A stretch of DNA of 64,000 nt from Ulota crispa (GCA_963920765.1 OY987242.1:16144002-16208001), one strand, 5' to 3'; shown: positions 44,293 to 57,836, counted from the stretch's first letter. Notes: generated by a model not told the origin, from the letters alone. Made by a program: numbers and translations.

Positions 44293-44519
44293 CTTGCTCG
44301 AAAGCCCGCTGCAGCTGTGCGCGTTGACAGTCTCGTTAAACCCTGGCTGGCCTTGCCTCCTGTGAAGCTTCGACCGGCTTTGAAGTTCAGTAAACCGTGG
44401 CAAGTTTCCATGAAGATCTGGAGCTCTTTCAGGTAAACTACAGTGGCCTGCTAAGATTTTCAGACAAAAGATCTTCCATTTTTGCAAGGTTTTTTTTCTT
44501 TTCTTCTTCCATGTCTACG
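44293..44519 (+). other. Probable 3' untranslated region of the membrane-protein gene
   Basis: GC-balanced sequence between the TAG stop and the next TTAA element. No further coding exon recognised. Confidence 0.4.
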
Positions 44520-44885
44520 TTAACCCCTGAGCGCCCGGAGTTGTTTTAGGGTTTAGGAGAAAATGGAGGGTATAATGGCCACAAGAGCTTGGAAAATTAC
44601 ATTCAGAAAAAGTGAATGTAGGATTTGAAAAAGGATTACCATCTTTGCTAATGGGGACTAGCCACGACTGTTTTCACCTTACAAATCAAAAGAAAAAGTG
44701 AGATCAAGTTGTGATCCCCAACAACAGGATCCCACTGGGGTTCTTAAGGTTTAATTGATTTAGAGCCATGGTTGAAGAATGCACAAGAATAGCTTTCTGA
44801 ACATAATGGGATGTATTTCATCTGTTTCAGACAGCTTGAGAATGTTCATACTCCACCTAGTGAACCTTGGTACTAATGGGGTTAA
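44520..44885. mobile_element. TTAA element, type 4
   Basis: 366 bp, TTAACCCCTGAGCGCC to ACTAATGGGGTTAA. The interior is unlike the other types. Directly followed by a Harbinger-like MITE. Confidence 0.7.
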
Positions 44886-44889
44886 CTTA

Positions 44890-45222
44890 GGCCCGGTTCA
44901 GACTAGCAACTAGAAGAAACACAAAAAGTGGCACTTTGTTTTGTCTTTCATCTTCTAGAATACTTTCACATCATTCAAGAGTGTTGTTGAAGAAAGTTGC
45001 TACAAAGTAGGAGTGTTCATCCACAGGACAAGTTTGGAGTCACCTTTGTAGCAAGCCCCAAAATTTCACTATCTTGTTTGTTGACGTGGCTATATTGACT
45101 AGTGCCATGCAAATTGAAGTATTAGACAAACCCTAAGTGTGAACACTTTAGTGGACAAAACTAATATTTCAACCAATAAGGTTTGAGATAATTTTGTCTA
45201 GTCGTTGGTTTGAACCGAGCCC
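44890..45222. mobile_element. Harbinger-like MITE family I, copy 2
   Basis: Ends GGCCCGGTTCAGACTAGCAAC and GTTGGTTTGAACCGAGCCC. The left flank is TTA; the right flank is not a clean match. Confidence 0.7.
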
Positions 45223-45250
45223 TATAATGTTGGGAAACTTGTGGAATTAA

Positions 45251-45562
45251 TGCATCTCCAACATTGTCCTCAGAGGGTTTGACACACTTCAAGCATGCAT
45301 GGATGATAAGTATTGTGAGTCCCTCAACAAATTCTCATGACACTCCATCCTAGTGTATCAAGCAATGATTTTTCAAAAAATTAATCATCCAAAGTTTAGT
45401 AAGCTTTATCCTATATTTCCCTTGGTGAATGGTCAAATATATATTTGTGGGACTTGCTTAAAGTGCAAGGGTCACATTTGAAGTGCAAGGGTGGAGAACA
45501 AGAATTTTGAGGGTTTTTTAAAAACAAAGTGTCAGGTTTGAAGTGCAACGCTGGAGATGCTC
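45251..45562. mobile_element. Family S MITE, copy 3
   Basis: TGCATCTCCAACATTGTCC at the left and GTGCAACGCTGGAGATGC at the right. The AAGTGCAAGGGT segment is repeated inside. Confidence 0.6.
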
Positions 45563-45943
45563 TCACTTACCATGCCCGGGTAGCAGCTGAGATTACTGAA
45601 TTATGTTGTTGTGAGTAGTAGTGATTTCTATTCGAAAAATAATTCTTTGGAACTTCAAGAGAAGGTGTACAGTCCTGAGCTTTTCTATTTTCCGACCTTG
45701 TACAGGAATCTTTGGAATTACAGGAGGGGTGCTGCTGAAAAATATCAGTTGAAAATATTGCTTATGCCAATTGGGGTGACTTTGTCAAATAGTCTTTGGT
45801 AAGTCCATTACACTTGAGCATCTGGGTCTTTCTCTCCACGAAACTGCCCAGCTGAACCCTTTTTTGGATGACAAATTGACAATCCTTCCACTTTGAAAAT
45901 CTACTAGGTTATTGTGTGGGTGGAATCCATAACGTTTTTATTA
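45563..45943. other. Unassigned spacer
   Basis: The 63-codon frame at 45611-45802 has no known motif. Confidence 0.3.
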
Positions 45944-46349
45944 TAAGTTAGTGTGCTCAAATTGCAACCCTCTCCTGTAAAACGTCCCATATATAGCTCA
46001 AGAATGGATGTGAAGTGGTTTTTGAATGGACCTCTTTAAGTCATAGAAGAAAAGGTGTATTTTATTGTAAAAGTCAATGATATTCTTTGGTCTCACCTCA
46101 TTTAATTACAAGTTGCAAGGTAGCTGTTTATGGGAGATCAAGAGTCACAAATAGGTGCATACTATAGAAAAATTTGAAAATTTGTCAACAATTCAATAAT
46201 GTTTCAAAAAACATGAAAAAAATTGTGTGACATTTGGCATTCATTTCTCCTTGCTTGAAAATTGAACATAATAAACTCCATGTCTTGGAAAACCCATAAA
46301 AAGGCAGACTAACCCTTGAAGTGATGGTTTTAGAGCATACTATCTTACA
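45944..46349. mobile_element. MITE family G, copy 3
   Basis: AAGTTAGTGTGCTCAAATTG to TTTTAGAGCATACTATCTT; full-length match to 31265-31668. Confidence 0.7.
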
Positions 46350-47188
46350 AGTTGTTTCGATTTTGAATAATACAAGACCCCTTCTCACTAATTTGGGTGA
46401 ACAATTAGTATGAAAATGTGACATGTCTTGTGTTTGTGTTTTCCATATAGGGTTTTGGTCACAACCTTACACTGTCCCTCAATCAGCAACTTGGTGGTGG
46501 AACATTTGTGATGTGGCATCCTTCACACACTCTTTAACTGAGCTTGGTGCTTGCAAAATCCTCTTGAAAAACCCTCCATATACTGAATTAACCAAAAAAT
46601 TTGGTGAAATATTTTATTAGTGTGTTTTGCAAATTCCCATGCAAGGTAGCATTACTAGTGCAAGGCAGACGACTTGATGATTCAAATAACTTGTGTAACT
46701 ACTAATATGATACTTGAAATGTTTTTCAACGTAAAGATTTTTCTTTTGTAAAGCTAGCTGCGTGTGAATCAATAATTAATAGCAAACTTGTGTAGCAAAT
46801 TTATTTCCAGTGTGTATACATATATAAATATAATGTGTCTCACTATAATTCATAAGTAATATGTGACACCTATTAAATCTACCATTTGAAAAAAGATGTC
46901 TATATCATACATGTTACCCAAAATTCAAAAATAATTGATTTTACTCAAAATCCTTATTAGGTTTGCAATGTATTCTTTTCTCACACTACATGCAAACTTA
47001 TTAAGGGTACGAAATTGAACCCTTATACAATAATATGATTCTAAAGAAATTTTGATCCCTAGTCATGTGTTTGGGTTTTGGGTCAAATACAAATCCCTTT
47101 TCCATTTTTGCACGCTTCATTTTTGTTTTTTATATGTCTCCTTTTTTTCCTTTTAACATAACATTCAGTAGCACTATTGTGAGCTGTC
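46350..47188. other. Unassigned AT-rich spacer
   Basis: No repeat ends or motifs recognised; the 65-codon frame at 46423-46620 is not supported. Confidence 0.35.
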
Positions 47189-47272
47189 TTGGAGGGTGTG
47201 GAATATTCCACATCATTCCAGCCACAAGATGGAATGGTTGGATGAAATGGTGTGGAATATTTCACACCCATT
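47189..47272. repeat. 80-bp hairpin
   Basis: GGGTGTGGAATATTCCACA at the left pairs with TGTGGAATATTTCACACCC at the right, with further pairing of CATTCCA / TGGAATG inside. Confidence 0.75.
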
Positions 47273-47382
47273 TTTAGTTATGGGGACACTTAGTTGAATT
47301 TGTCAAAGAGTTTATGAAAGAAAGGCTTAATTCAGTGCACATATGTTAATGTGGGGGGCCTGCCATGTCAAAATAAATAAAT

Positions 47383-47417
47383 TATATATATATATATATA
47401 TATATTTGTGTGTGTGT
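47383..47417. repeat. (AT)n(GT)n microsatellite
   Basis: About ten AT units followed by a short GT run. Confidence 0.9.
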
Positions 47418-47485
47418 CAAGATGAAGTTTAGGATGATACCTGAAGAAAGGGAAAGGCAACCTCTCTTCAGGCTACTGAATGTTA

Positions 47486-48289
47486 TGAACCCCTAAGCGT
47501 CTTGCTAAGAAAATTTAGCATACCTTCAATATAGAACCTTCAACACACTCCCTTAATTTTTAAAAGTTGAACAAGTATTCACACAATCCAAACTGGTCAT
47601 TCTATACCCAACTATAAATTAAAAGTTTAAGGTTAGTCTAATTTCAAATCAAAATAAATTTGCAAAGTCCCCACCCTTGAGAATCTCATATTTGTTAATT
47701 TGGGTAGCAGTTCACAATATGATTTTGGACTTTGATGTGATTTTTTCCCATAAAAAAACTACCTAATGGTTGATCCCATGAGACCGTGTCTACCTATACT
47801 TGATGGAAAAAAGAAAAAAAGAAAAAAAAAGAAAAAAAGAAGACCCCCCAAATGGGAAAAAACTCCAAAACTTATGGTCATTCAAAGTAAGTGGATCTAG
47901 CTACCTTACTACTTTAGAGCTACAAAAACCTTGCCCAATCAAGAGAGAAAAAAGTGACACATCACCAACCTTCTCCTCTATACATGGGAGTGTGGGCTTC
48001 CAACACATCCCGTCCAAAATTCCTCCATCCACTCAATGCAATGTACAATGCCTATATACACTTCCACTAATAGTTTTAATATTAAAAATAATAAACTCAA
48101 GTGTTTGGGTGCAAAATCTAGAGGCTTTAAGGAACAAAACGCCGATCCAAAAGTTTTGTTGGACTTTTATCTCCATTTGAACTTGAGTGGCAGACCAAAA
48201 CTTGAACATGCAATGCCTTTTTTGTCTACTTTTACACCTCCAAGGACCCCATTTGACCATGTTGGGCTCTTTGGTCCTTTAGGGGTTAA
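47486..48289. mobile_element. TTAA element, type 5
   Basis: About 800 bp from GAACCCCTAAGCGTC (left TTAA lost) to TTGGTCCTTTAGGGGTTAA. The right end is exactly that of type C, the left differs. The + strand frame at 47800-48180 lies inside and is A-rich; no known motif. Confidence 0.55.
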
Positions 48290-50449
48290 TAAACATAGAA
48301 TGTCTCTTTAGAACATGTTTGAACTTTGTCAAACTCTTGAAATAAACTTCATGAATGTCAAGTTTAACACTACATGTCAATAAAAGCTGTCTAGTAATTG
48401 AATTTCATAGAAAACTGCCAACATTTATACATCATATAACATATTTTTGAAACTGATTGTAGAATCTTTATGTGATATTTTGTGTTGTGGTATCACATAA
48501 AAACAAAGTTTTAAAAAATCAAGAACATGCATCTTTTATTATATATAGTTGATATAACCGGATTGTTGGGTAAATTTACTTCTAGGATTTATTATCCTTA
48601 CGTTTTAGAAAGGATATTTTTTAATGATAACTTTTGCATTTTATGCCCAGTAGGATTTGAGTTTCATCAAATAGGTACATTGAATTATTCTATGCTTTAA
48701 TTATCCTTTCATAAATTCTAAAAACATACATTAGTATTAAGCATCCCTGTATTAAAATTCTACTTATGAAATTTTGGGAGTTTTCAATGTTGTTTTTGGT
48801 CCAAAAAAAGAGTTTGAAGTTTAAAATTGGGTCATTATGTTTTCCATAAGTCACTCAAGCAATTAGAGAGTTTTTGAAACATCTTTGTTAATTTCTTCCA
48901 AGTATTTTTATTTTTACATGTTTGTTAGTTTGGGGAGACGAAGAAAACTCAACTCTTAGAAACAAATTAACATGCCCAATTTATCTCTTACTCAAGAAAA
49001 CATGCCCATTTGTTGTGGTCTATTTATTTTTTAATATTTCAAAAAAGGGACCAAAGTGTCTAATTATTTTTCCTTTTTAATGCGGCAATCTTGATAAACT
49101 AAAAAGAATGTTGTATTACAAAGACTCAAAAAGATGAATATCCTATTATAAATTAATTATTTCCTAATAAAATGAAGACATGTAAATAGGGAAAGACACT
49201 AGTGCAAAGAATTTAATCAACTTTCTACATTGCAAAAGTGTACATATTTATTCTTTTTGATGATGTCTATTAAAATTGATTATGGACGTTTTTGTTGTTG
49301 AGTTTGTTTGTAAGTTGTTCCAACTTGCAATTAAATATTGTAAAAAGTACTTTGATGGAAATTGGATAAAAACTGAGTATAATAACGAGCCTTAGTGAGT
49401 TTAGCAATTTGTGGATGCACAAACTTAGTTAAAGCAATTTCAATGTGATGGTTCATTGTTCAAATCAGAATTCAAAATACTTTATGAACACCATGCCATA
49501 TCAACAATATAATCAACATCAAATCTAATTTGATGATTCCTTATTGAAGTAAAAATGCAAAGAACCCAATGAGTGTCATGCCATATTCACTTAATCCTGA
49601 CATGTTTTTGTCTCAATGATTTCTTCACTTCCAAGTTTTAAGCCTATTATGAGACTTGACTCTCATTACTTATCTATTGTATTATTGATTCTTCAAACTC
49701 ATCTATCAAGGTAGAATTTGTACTCCAATCTATTAGCAAAATTTAACACCTCCTCCAACTATTTTGTATTGTTTGAATACCCGTTTTTATAGCTTTACAT
49801 AATGGCTTCCCTTTCATTTGCCACCACTTTCTTTACTCTTGCTTGTTATTAAATTTTATTTGCAAATTTCCAACATACCACGTACCCAAAAGCTTTGAAC
49901 TTTTTATAACCCCATCAATTTTGAGTATTATTCACCTCCACTAAATGACTATTGAACCTTAAAATGTTGTTTCACAAGTGTCACCTTGTAGCAATTGTAT
50001 TATTGAGGTAAGTTAACTATAATTTTGGTTGACCAAAACTCAATCTTATAATTGAGGTTGTTGTATTACCAAGTGTTCTATTGTCAAGATTAGATTGCAG
50101 TTCCTTGAAATTTACATGTTGACTATTATTGTGCTTATCTTTTGAAAATGTGCTTTCTCAAATTGAAGTTCTAATCCTCTATCATATTCAGAATTTTAGT
50201 GATTTCTGAAATTCAGGGTATTTTTCAAAACAAAATTTCAAAAGCTGTTGAAGGAATTGATTTCCTTTGAACCAACCACTATATTTTTCTTGTAATAGTG
50301 GGTGTTTAGAAATTAGTCGTAAACATTTTTTAATATATTCTATATTTCAGTAAAAATACAAAACAATTTGAATTTTTAAGTGTAGTCTTGAAGCTACCGG
50401 ACACTTTGTCAAATATTCAAGATGCAACACTAATCACAAATCATGATCT
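48290..50449. other. Unassigned 2.2-kb AT-rich region
   Basis: No open frame of note, no termini and no known motif were recognised. Confidence 0.4.
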
Positions 50450-50604
50450 ACCACTAGTAGAAAACTCCGTCCAAAACAACAAAAAACCAATAGTTTCTTG
50501 TTGTTTTGGGCACTTGCCCACGCTAATGGATTCATTTAACAGAATTCTGTAAAAAACTAAATACGTTCTGTTGATTTGCACACCATTATCTAAATCAATA
50601 AAAA

Positions 50605-51320
50605 AATTGGAATCTTTGAGAATCTTTTAGGAATCTTTAAGAATTTTTTGGGAATCATTAAGAATCTTTTCATGATTTTTAAGAATGTTTAAGAATCTTT
50701 TCAAGATTTTAGAATCTTTGAAAATCTTCTTGGAATTTTTGGAAATCTTTGGAAATCTTTGGGAATCTTTTCAAAATTTTTTGGAATCTTTGAAAATGTT
50801 TGAGAATGTTCAAGAATCTTCTTGGAATCTTTGAGAATATTTGAGAATTCTTGAGAATCTTTGAGAATAGTTTGGAATATTTGAGAATAGTTTGGAATAT
50901 TTGAGAATCTTTGGAGATGTTCTAGGAATTTTGAATTTTTTTGAGAATTTTTGAAAATCTTTAAGAATCTTCTTGGAATCTTCTTAGAAGCTTTGAGAAT
51001 CTTTAAAAATCTTTGGGAATATTTGGGAATCTTTGGGAATCTTTTGAGAATCTTTTTGGAAATTTTAAAAATCTTTGAGAATCTCTGAGAATTTTTAAGA
51101 ACCTTTTTGGAGTCTTTGAGAATCTTTTTAAAATCTTTATGAAATTTGTTAAAGTATTTCAAAATATTTTTAGAAATAGAATCTCTTAGACTAAATTAGA
51201 GTCCTTTAGGAATCTTTTTGTAAATCATCAAATTACTTTAAAATATTTTTAATAAAAAATCTATTACAATAGTTTAGGTTTGTTTTTGAAATCTTTCTAG
51301 AATCTTTTAGGACCTCATTA
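50605..51320. repeat. Degenerate GAATCTTTGA array inside the CACTA element
   Basis: About 700 bp of 9-12 bp units based on GAATCTTTGA or GAATCTTTTAG, irregular in length. It opens a 153-codon frame on the - strand (50701-51162, K/I/F/S-rich, KILKDSKK-type repeats), which I take as a by-product of the array. Confidence 0.85.
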
Positions 51321-52094
51321 AAATGTTTTGAAGTCTTAAGAAATAAAAGAAGTTTTCAAAAAAAAAAGAATCTTTTAGAAGTTTGGGTGTACATTGACTG
51401 GTTTTATTTTCTTTACTTTTCACAATTTGGTTAGATTTAAAATTAGCAACCTTTAAAGTCAAGTAAAAATATGACCACAATAACAAAAAAAACAACAGTT
51501 TTCTGTTGATTTGGACACTTTTGGACACAATTTCACTATTTCAACAAAATTTTATATAAAAAGTACAACATTTTCTTGTTTTAAATACCAAAATTTCTTT
51601 ACAAACAAATACAAAAGATGCTCCTCAATTCTTTGAAAAAATCATATATATCCCTCAAGGATTAAAAGTACCAAAAATATCTTTCCTTTTTGTATAAATA
51701 TCAACAATGCATCTAATATATTGGGAAAATATTAAAATGCTCCTCAACTATTTTAAATTATTTATATCTTTGTGTTATATGATAACCAAGTGTATAGTTT
51801 AATGCAAATTCTTACAAAAAACCAAAGGTGATTTTTACATTTCAAATAACACAAGGATATATTTAAAATTTCAAAATAGAAGAGCTTTTTTATTATTTTT
51901 CCAAAATAATAGGAGTATAATTGATATCCCTACAAAAAATAAGGAATATTTTTTATGTTTCAAATATTTTCAGCGTAAACTTGATATTTTGAAAGACTTA
52001 AAGGGTATTTTTAGTATTTTCCTTCTATTACTAACCAAATAAATTTTTAAAAAAAAAACAATCTTATAAAATATTTTTATAAACTTTAAAATAT

Positions 52095-52506
52095 GGGAAT
52101 TGATATGTGTACCACACCCTTCCAATTACTATACCACACCATGGGGTAAATTTTAGATTTCTACCATCAGAAAGCTAGATTTGAAAATTTTGAATTCAGA
52201 TTTGGACTTAGAGACCATGATTTAGTCTAGAACCATAAAAAAAGTTGCAGTTCAACAACACCCAATGAAAAAGTTTAATTAGGGAAACATGTGTTACTTT
52301 TACTTTTGTTTGTAAAAAAAGATAAGCTTTTTCATTGGGTGTTGTTGAATTGCAACTTTTTTTATGGTCCTAGACAATATCATGGTCTCTAAGTCCAAAT
52401 TTGAATTCAAAATTTTCAAACTCTAATTTTTGATGGTAGAAATCTAAAATCTACCCCGAGGGTGTGGTACAGTAGTTCAAAGGGTGTGGTTCACATATTA
52501 ATGTCC
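52095..52506. mobile_element. Fold-back MITE family E, copy 3, inside the CACTA element
   Basis: 412 bp starting GGGAATTGATATGTGTACC, with a decayed right end. The flanks TAAAATAT and TTAAAAAAT resemble a mutated 8-9 bp duplication. It must have inserted after the CACTA sequence was in place. Confidence 0.85.
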
Positions 52507-53029
52507 TTAAAAAATATCCAAAACTATTCAAAAGTCTATAGAATTTTGATTTTATAATTGCAAGGTTTAATTCCGTAACTTTTCACAATTTCATGTTATT
52601 TAAAGCTATCAAACTATGGAGGCTATTTTAACAAATTATGGTTCTTTTTACAAAAAAACTAGCACTAAATAATAATTATTAATGAATCCAACCTTCGCCT
52701 ACAGCAATCCTTTTGAGATTTGTGAATTCCAATAAAATTTTATAAACAAAATCAAAAGGATGGAAATAAACCATTTTTAAAAAATTGCTAAATATCTTCT
52801 CTGATTTTAGCTCACAATTTTTGACAAAAAGATTGAAATCCAAAAAAAATTGTTAGAAGTGAAAGTTAAATACATTTACCAATCTTTTTTAGTTATAAGT
52901 TTTTTGAAAAAATTTTCTTTAATGGGCCGAAATAGCCTCCAAAGTCTACTAGCTTATTAAAAACATGAACATTTAATATACAAATACAATCATGATTCTA
53001 TTGTGCTCATATGTGAGTGCATGTGTGCT

Positions 53030-53170
53030 AGTAGTTGTGAATGATGTGGTACTCTTGTGGTTTGCAGACCTGGTGGTGAGGGGTTTGAACCCCACTGCCG
53101 ACAGCCCTGCTTGGCGTCGTGGGCAACAGCTCGGCCCAAAAAAAATTTTGATTTTTTTATTAAAAAAAAG
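53030..53170 (+). mobile_element. Candidate tRNA-derived SINE
   Basis: A B-box-like GGGGTTTGAACCCCAC (perfect T-arm pairing) is preceded by ATGTGGTACTCTTGTGG, which could be a weak A box, and followed by an A/T-rich tail after CGGCCC. GC content contrasts with the surrounding AT-rich DNA. A decayed tRNA gene is the alternative. Confidence 0.4.
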
Positions 53171-53413
53171 AAATTTCTATGAAAAAAATAAATTTTAAAT
53201 TAAAAAAAAATTGAACAACATAAAATAAGTGAAAATTAACAGAAAATCAACAGAAAATTAACAAAAAACAACAAATAATCAACAAAAATTAACAGAAAAT
53301 CAACATACTCTTGTTGAGAAGTACCCAAATCAACTTAACCAAATCAACAGAAAAAATCAACAATTTTTGGTTGAAATTCTGTTGATTTTGTGTTAAATTT
53401 TCTACTAGTGTAC

Positions 53414-54837
53414 TTGGATTTTGTTTCTAGAACAATAAAACACTAGTATAAAGTGAATTCAATTTACAAGCTTAAACATTACATAGAACTAATGATATTG
53501 AACATTTTGAAGTAAGTAGTTAAAGCGCAAAGAAACGAATTATGTAAGTATGATTCAAAAATTATTGATTGCATTTTGTCACATACCATTACTAATTTAG
53601 CTTAATTCACATCTGTTGCAAAATTCAATTTCATTAGCAAGTGTTACAGAAATTAATATAAGTTTCATGCCAATTAATGTTCTTTTGTTCTTTTTTCTTT
53701 ATGAGTGCGATTTAAAAACTTGAAGGAATTTATTGCAACCAAATGCTAAGTCTAATATGAATTGCTAATTGCCCTTAATTTTTTATAAACTACTGTAGTC
53801 AAAATTTAGTATGAAGTAGTTACATATCCATGTGTTGAATTCAATTTTGCACGTTCTGTTTGGACATGATGCGAAATATAATGTTTTTGAGTTCAAAGAA
53901 GTACAGAGGAAATCAGACAAATGGCATTTGAATTATTTCCCAAAATTTTAAAGTGGGTGAAATCACTTGTAAAAAAACGATTTCTCAAAGACAACCACAT
54001 CATTTTTGCACTCATTAGGAAAATTGTCCTACCGCTTATATGAAAAAGTCCAAAGCCTATAAAACCCATATTTTAAATGCTTATTCAATATCATTTCTAA
54101 ATTTGGAGACGTTCAAATAGCTAAAACGTCTCATCCTTGAGACATTGGTACTCATATTGATGTTGATATTGGTATTGATATTAGTATTGGCAATGAGTTA
54201 CTAGTACATTGAGCCATTGATCTATTAGACCATAGAATATATCAAGGTACTAAGTTATATTATTTTCAATTTGGTAAGGGAGAAATTTAGTTTCTTAGCA
54301 TTTAGATGCAAAACCAGCAATGAATAATTTGACCCACCTTCAAAGTTGTCCTGGTTGCTTCAAAAGAAAAAGTAGTTAGAACATTCACTTATCCTACTTA
54401 TCTTTTCTAAGTAACATGTTGATATAATCAACAATAGTATACTAAGACTTGAAAATTGCTTGAAGTGTATGTGGTGAATTATGAATAAACAACTGACCCA
54501 CCTTTTAAATCTAACACCACGTTGTTTAATGTTGGTGAGGTTCTTTTACAAATTAACGAGGCTTGTAATTAGTGTCTACGTGTATCTAGTGGTTATGTTC
54601 ATTGTAATCAAGGCTTATCGTATTTGTAATGGTACATTAAAGTTGCACCAAATATGTATAATGTTATTTTCCTCATTTCAAATATAGACATGAGGTTGTG
54701 TAATGCGTATTTATAAAATAAATAAAAACTTGATGCCCTGCTGCTTAACATAGTAAATTTTTGCCACCCATATTTAAAATTATGCAACAATTCTTCACAT
54801 GACCTTTGGTCATTGCCAATCTTTATGTAGACTTTCT
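53414..54837. other. Unassigned 1.4-kb AT-rich region
   Basis: No motif or inverted ends recognised; the frame 54481-54687 is unsupported. Confidence 0.4.
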
Positions 54838-55053
54838 TTAACCCTTGAAGGGCCCTTGGGCTTTGGAGATATAGTACCAAATACAGTTGCAACCACTATT
54901 CAGAAGTTTGAATTAGCTGGAAATTAAATGTTACAACCATACAGATGATGGGTGCATAAAAAAATTTGGAAAGCCCTTAGAGCAACTCAAATATGTCTGT
55001 ATACAAGACCATACATACGGCCGCAAAGGGCTTTTGGGACGTTCTCGGGTTAA
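54838..55053. mobile_element. TTAA element, short type 6
   Basis: 216 bp, TTAACCCTTGAAGGGCCC to GGGACGTTCTCGGGTTAA. Perfect TTAA at both flanks; the interior is not shared with other types except GCCGCAAAGGGCT, also near the end of the 8273-8518 element. Confidence 0.78.
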
Positions 55054-56482
55054 AGGCAACAAAATCATTGTCCGTGAATGCCTAGTTGGAATAATTCCGT
55101 GGTCCCTTTTGGATCTGATTTATAACATTAAATTTGTTGGGGTTCATTCTTTTGGATAGTTTGAATGTTGAAATGAATTTTAATTTGAGGTTACATCTCT
55201 TGTTACATTGAAAGATCCTTCATTTGTTTCAACCGAATAGAATAAAAGAAAAAGACTTGAGGTTTGGTTAAATTTTAATTCCTAAAGGTAAGATCACAAC
55301 ACACAAAAATAGGATGGCCTTTGTCAAACTTAATTTTGGTTTTTGAAAACCTGTTTTTTTTGTTTACTTAAGTTACAAAACATAAAATAACACATCTTGT
55401 TATTATTGCATTTTGGAAATTTTGGAAACCATAAAAATCAACGACTTATGGTATTTGCATGCTTCAGGAATTCAAATCCATATTACACAATAGTACGTGT
55501 TTTTAATTTCATCTTTCATTATTTGTAATATGCGATTTACTGATTTTTTATATTAGCCTAGCCTTAATTATTTTTTACACTTTTAAATTCTTACAAATAC
55601 ATGTTTGCATGTTTGAAGAAAGAAATTGAGACAAATTTAAATAAATCCGAACACATATTTTGAAAAAAATTAAGGTACATAGAGAGGATGCTTTTTACAC
55701 TTTGAATTATTACATAATGATACAAACACTAAGTTTTAGCTTGATAGAAGAAAAATTAATTGAAGGCCATCATTAAGGCTGTAAAAAGTAAAAATAGATC
55801 TTCAACAAACTGGTGACTCTTGTTCATTGTTACTTACTTGCAACATGATTCCATATGAATCAAATTCACATTTTGAATATTAGCTAAATGTAACTAGGTC
55901 CTATACATATGAATACTTGACTTTTTATCCATCTACGTATTGTAAGTTTCTTGCGTTCTTTTTTTAACATTTTTGTTGTATAAGTCTTTAAAAATATTAT
56001 TTGAAAACTTTTGACACTCCAGAAAGTACAGGTATGATTGACCTTAAAAACTCCCTTTCCAAGTTCAAATAAAGGTCTTTCAAAATGACCTCAGAAAGTA
56101 AGTATCACATGAATTTTTAGAAGCTCTATCATTTCTAGGTATTTTATAACTCAATAGAACAAAATAACAACTCTTATAAAAATATGTTAACTCTCAATCC
56201 ACTATTAACTCTAAAAGAAAATTCAAATTCAAATTGCTGGTTTCAAGTTGTATTTATAAACATTGATGACGGCAACAATACATTTATTCAAATGAAAATG
56301 ATCCATGAGTCGAAATCATGAAATACTGACTATTCTATAGACATCATCCAGTCAGGCATCTACTTGTACAATTCATTGCTCATCTTTTAATTTTTGGACA
56401 TTTGGGCATACCTTGATATATGAGGTATTAAGAAAAAAATTAGATAAAAATATATTTAAAAACATCTGGTCAATTTAAATAA
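55054..56482. other. Unassigned 1.4-kb AT-rich region
   Basis: Nothing recognised. Confidence 0.4.
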
Positions 56483-56887
56483 GGGAATTGATATGTGCAA
56501 ACCGAGGGTTTGATATATACACACCTAGGTGATAAATTTTAGTTTTATACAATCAACAAGTGGAATTTGGAAAGTTTGAATTTAGATTTGGATTTAGAGA
56601 CCTTGCTTTTGTTTAGAACCATAAAAGAGGTTACAATTGAACAATGTCTAGTGGAAAAGCTTAGTGTTTTTACAAACAAGGGGAAAAGTAATAATTTTGT
56701 CCCTATCTAAGTTTTTCCACCAAATATTGTCCAATTGTAACCTCATTTGTAATTCTAAATAAAATTAAGGTCTCTAAATCCAAATCTAAATACAAAATTT
56801 TCAAATTCCACTTGTTGATGGTGAAAAACTAAAATTTACCCCCTAATATGCATATATCAAACCCTAGGTGTGCACATATCAATTCCC
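56483..56887. mobile_element. Fold-back MITE family E, copy 4
   Basis: 405 bp, GGGAATTGATATGTGCAAACC to CACATATCAATTCCC. It is more diverged, but the central CCTTGCTTTTGTTTAGAACC and its complement are kept. Confidence 0.85.
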
Positions 56888-57836
56888 TTTAGTAACATCT
56901 TGTTATAGAAATGATCGCAACTACGTATTTAAACTAAAGCAATAAAATTTCCTTACGTGGGTAAAGAACATATTCTTGTATGTAATTAAAATGGGATTAA
57001 AATCAAAGTAAATTGAAAAACACTAAAACTGAGTTTTATCCTGATATTTGGGTGTGCAAGCATGGAGTCAAATCCATAAGGGTTTGACTCATGGTGTTGG
57101 AGTGTCTTTGACGATAAATGTAGCTAACACAAGCATCGCATCATAGGCAAGGTTCGAAGAAAATTGGCATTTTAGTGTATTGACTTGCAAACAAATTGGT
57201 TGAAACTGAAATCACCATATAAAAAACCGGTCAAAATTTTCAACATAATACATTCCAATATGAATACACAAAATTCATAAAATATAACTGGTGCATGTCC
57301 ATAAAACTAGTTGAAAATGAAGAATGCTGAATTTTAGCCGATGAAGCTAAAATTTATCCTCAAAAGCTGATCACAAGTGGAAGAGTCCAACAATTAAAAC
57401 ATGTAATATTTGCACTTGATCAACAATGTAATGCCCAATGAGCAGAGGTATCAAAAAAAACAAAACAAAAAACAATAGAAAGTCAATTAAACGAAATGTA
57501 AAGAATTCGGTTGAAATTTGAATGTATTTGATAAATTCTAGCAACATGGAATCATCTTCAGCAAACTACCAATGGAGTGCCCATGTAGATGGTGTTGTCA
57601 TTTGCAAAATCCGCTACGCTTCGCACCATTGGATGTTGCTTGATCAAAGAATCCTATACAATGTAGGGAAAATCATGGTTCACACTAGTATTTTCAAATT
57701 TGTCATAGTTGCAGATGAGATTTTTGATAATATATCCTTACAGTATAGATATATAGACAATAATCAATGTATGCATTAAAGAAGTCCATTGAAAACGAGA
57801 GATTTGGGAGTTTTACAAGGAGGCTCAAAATCTCCA
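56888..57836. other. Unassigned AT-rich region
   Basis: The 85-codon frame at 57522-57779 has no known motif and is not called. Confidence 0.35.

Larger units (their letters stand above)
50453..53410. mobile_element. Non-autonomous CACTA (En/Spm) element
   Basis: 2958 bp with perfect 13-bp ends CACTAGTAGAAAA / TTTTCTACTAGTG and TAC duplicated at both flanks (50450-50452 and 53411-53413). The CACTA ends and three-base duplication define the superfamily. The right subterminal zone (53225-53390) repeats AACAGAAAATC-type units, as expected for transposase binding sites; the left zone has CCAAAACAACAAAAAACC. No TnpA/TnpD-like frame is present. Contents are the GAATCTTT array, a family E MITE and a candidate SINE. 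Confidence 0.9.

Noticed and set aside
50701-51162. 153-codon K/I/F/S-rich frame on the - strand
   Set aside because: It follows the degenerate GAATCTTTGA array exactly and lies inside a non-autonomous transposon.
53030-53170. A functional tRNA gene
   Set aside because: A T-arm-like stretch is clear, but no acceptor stem or cloverleaf could be formed by eye; left as a candidate SINE.
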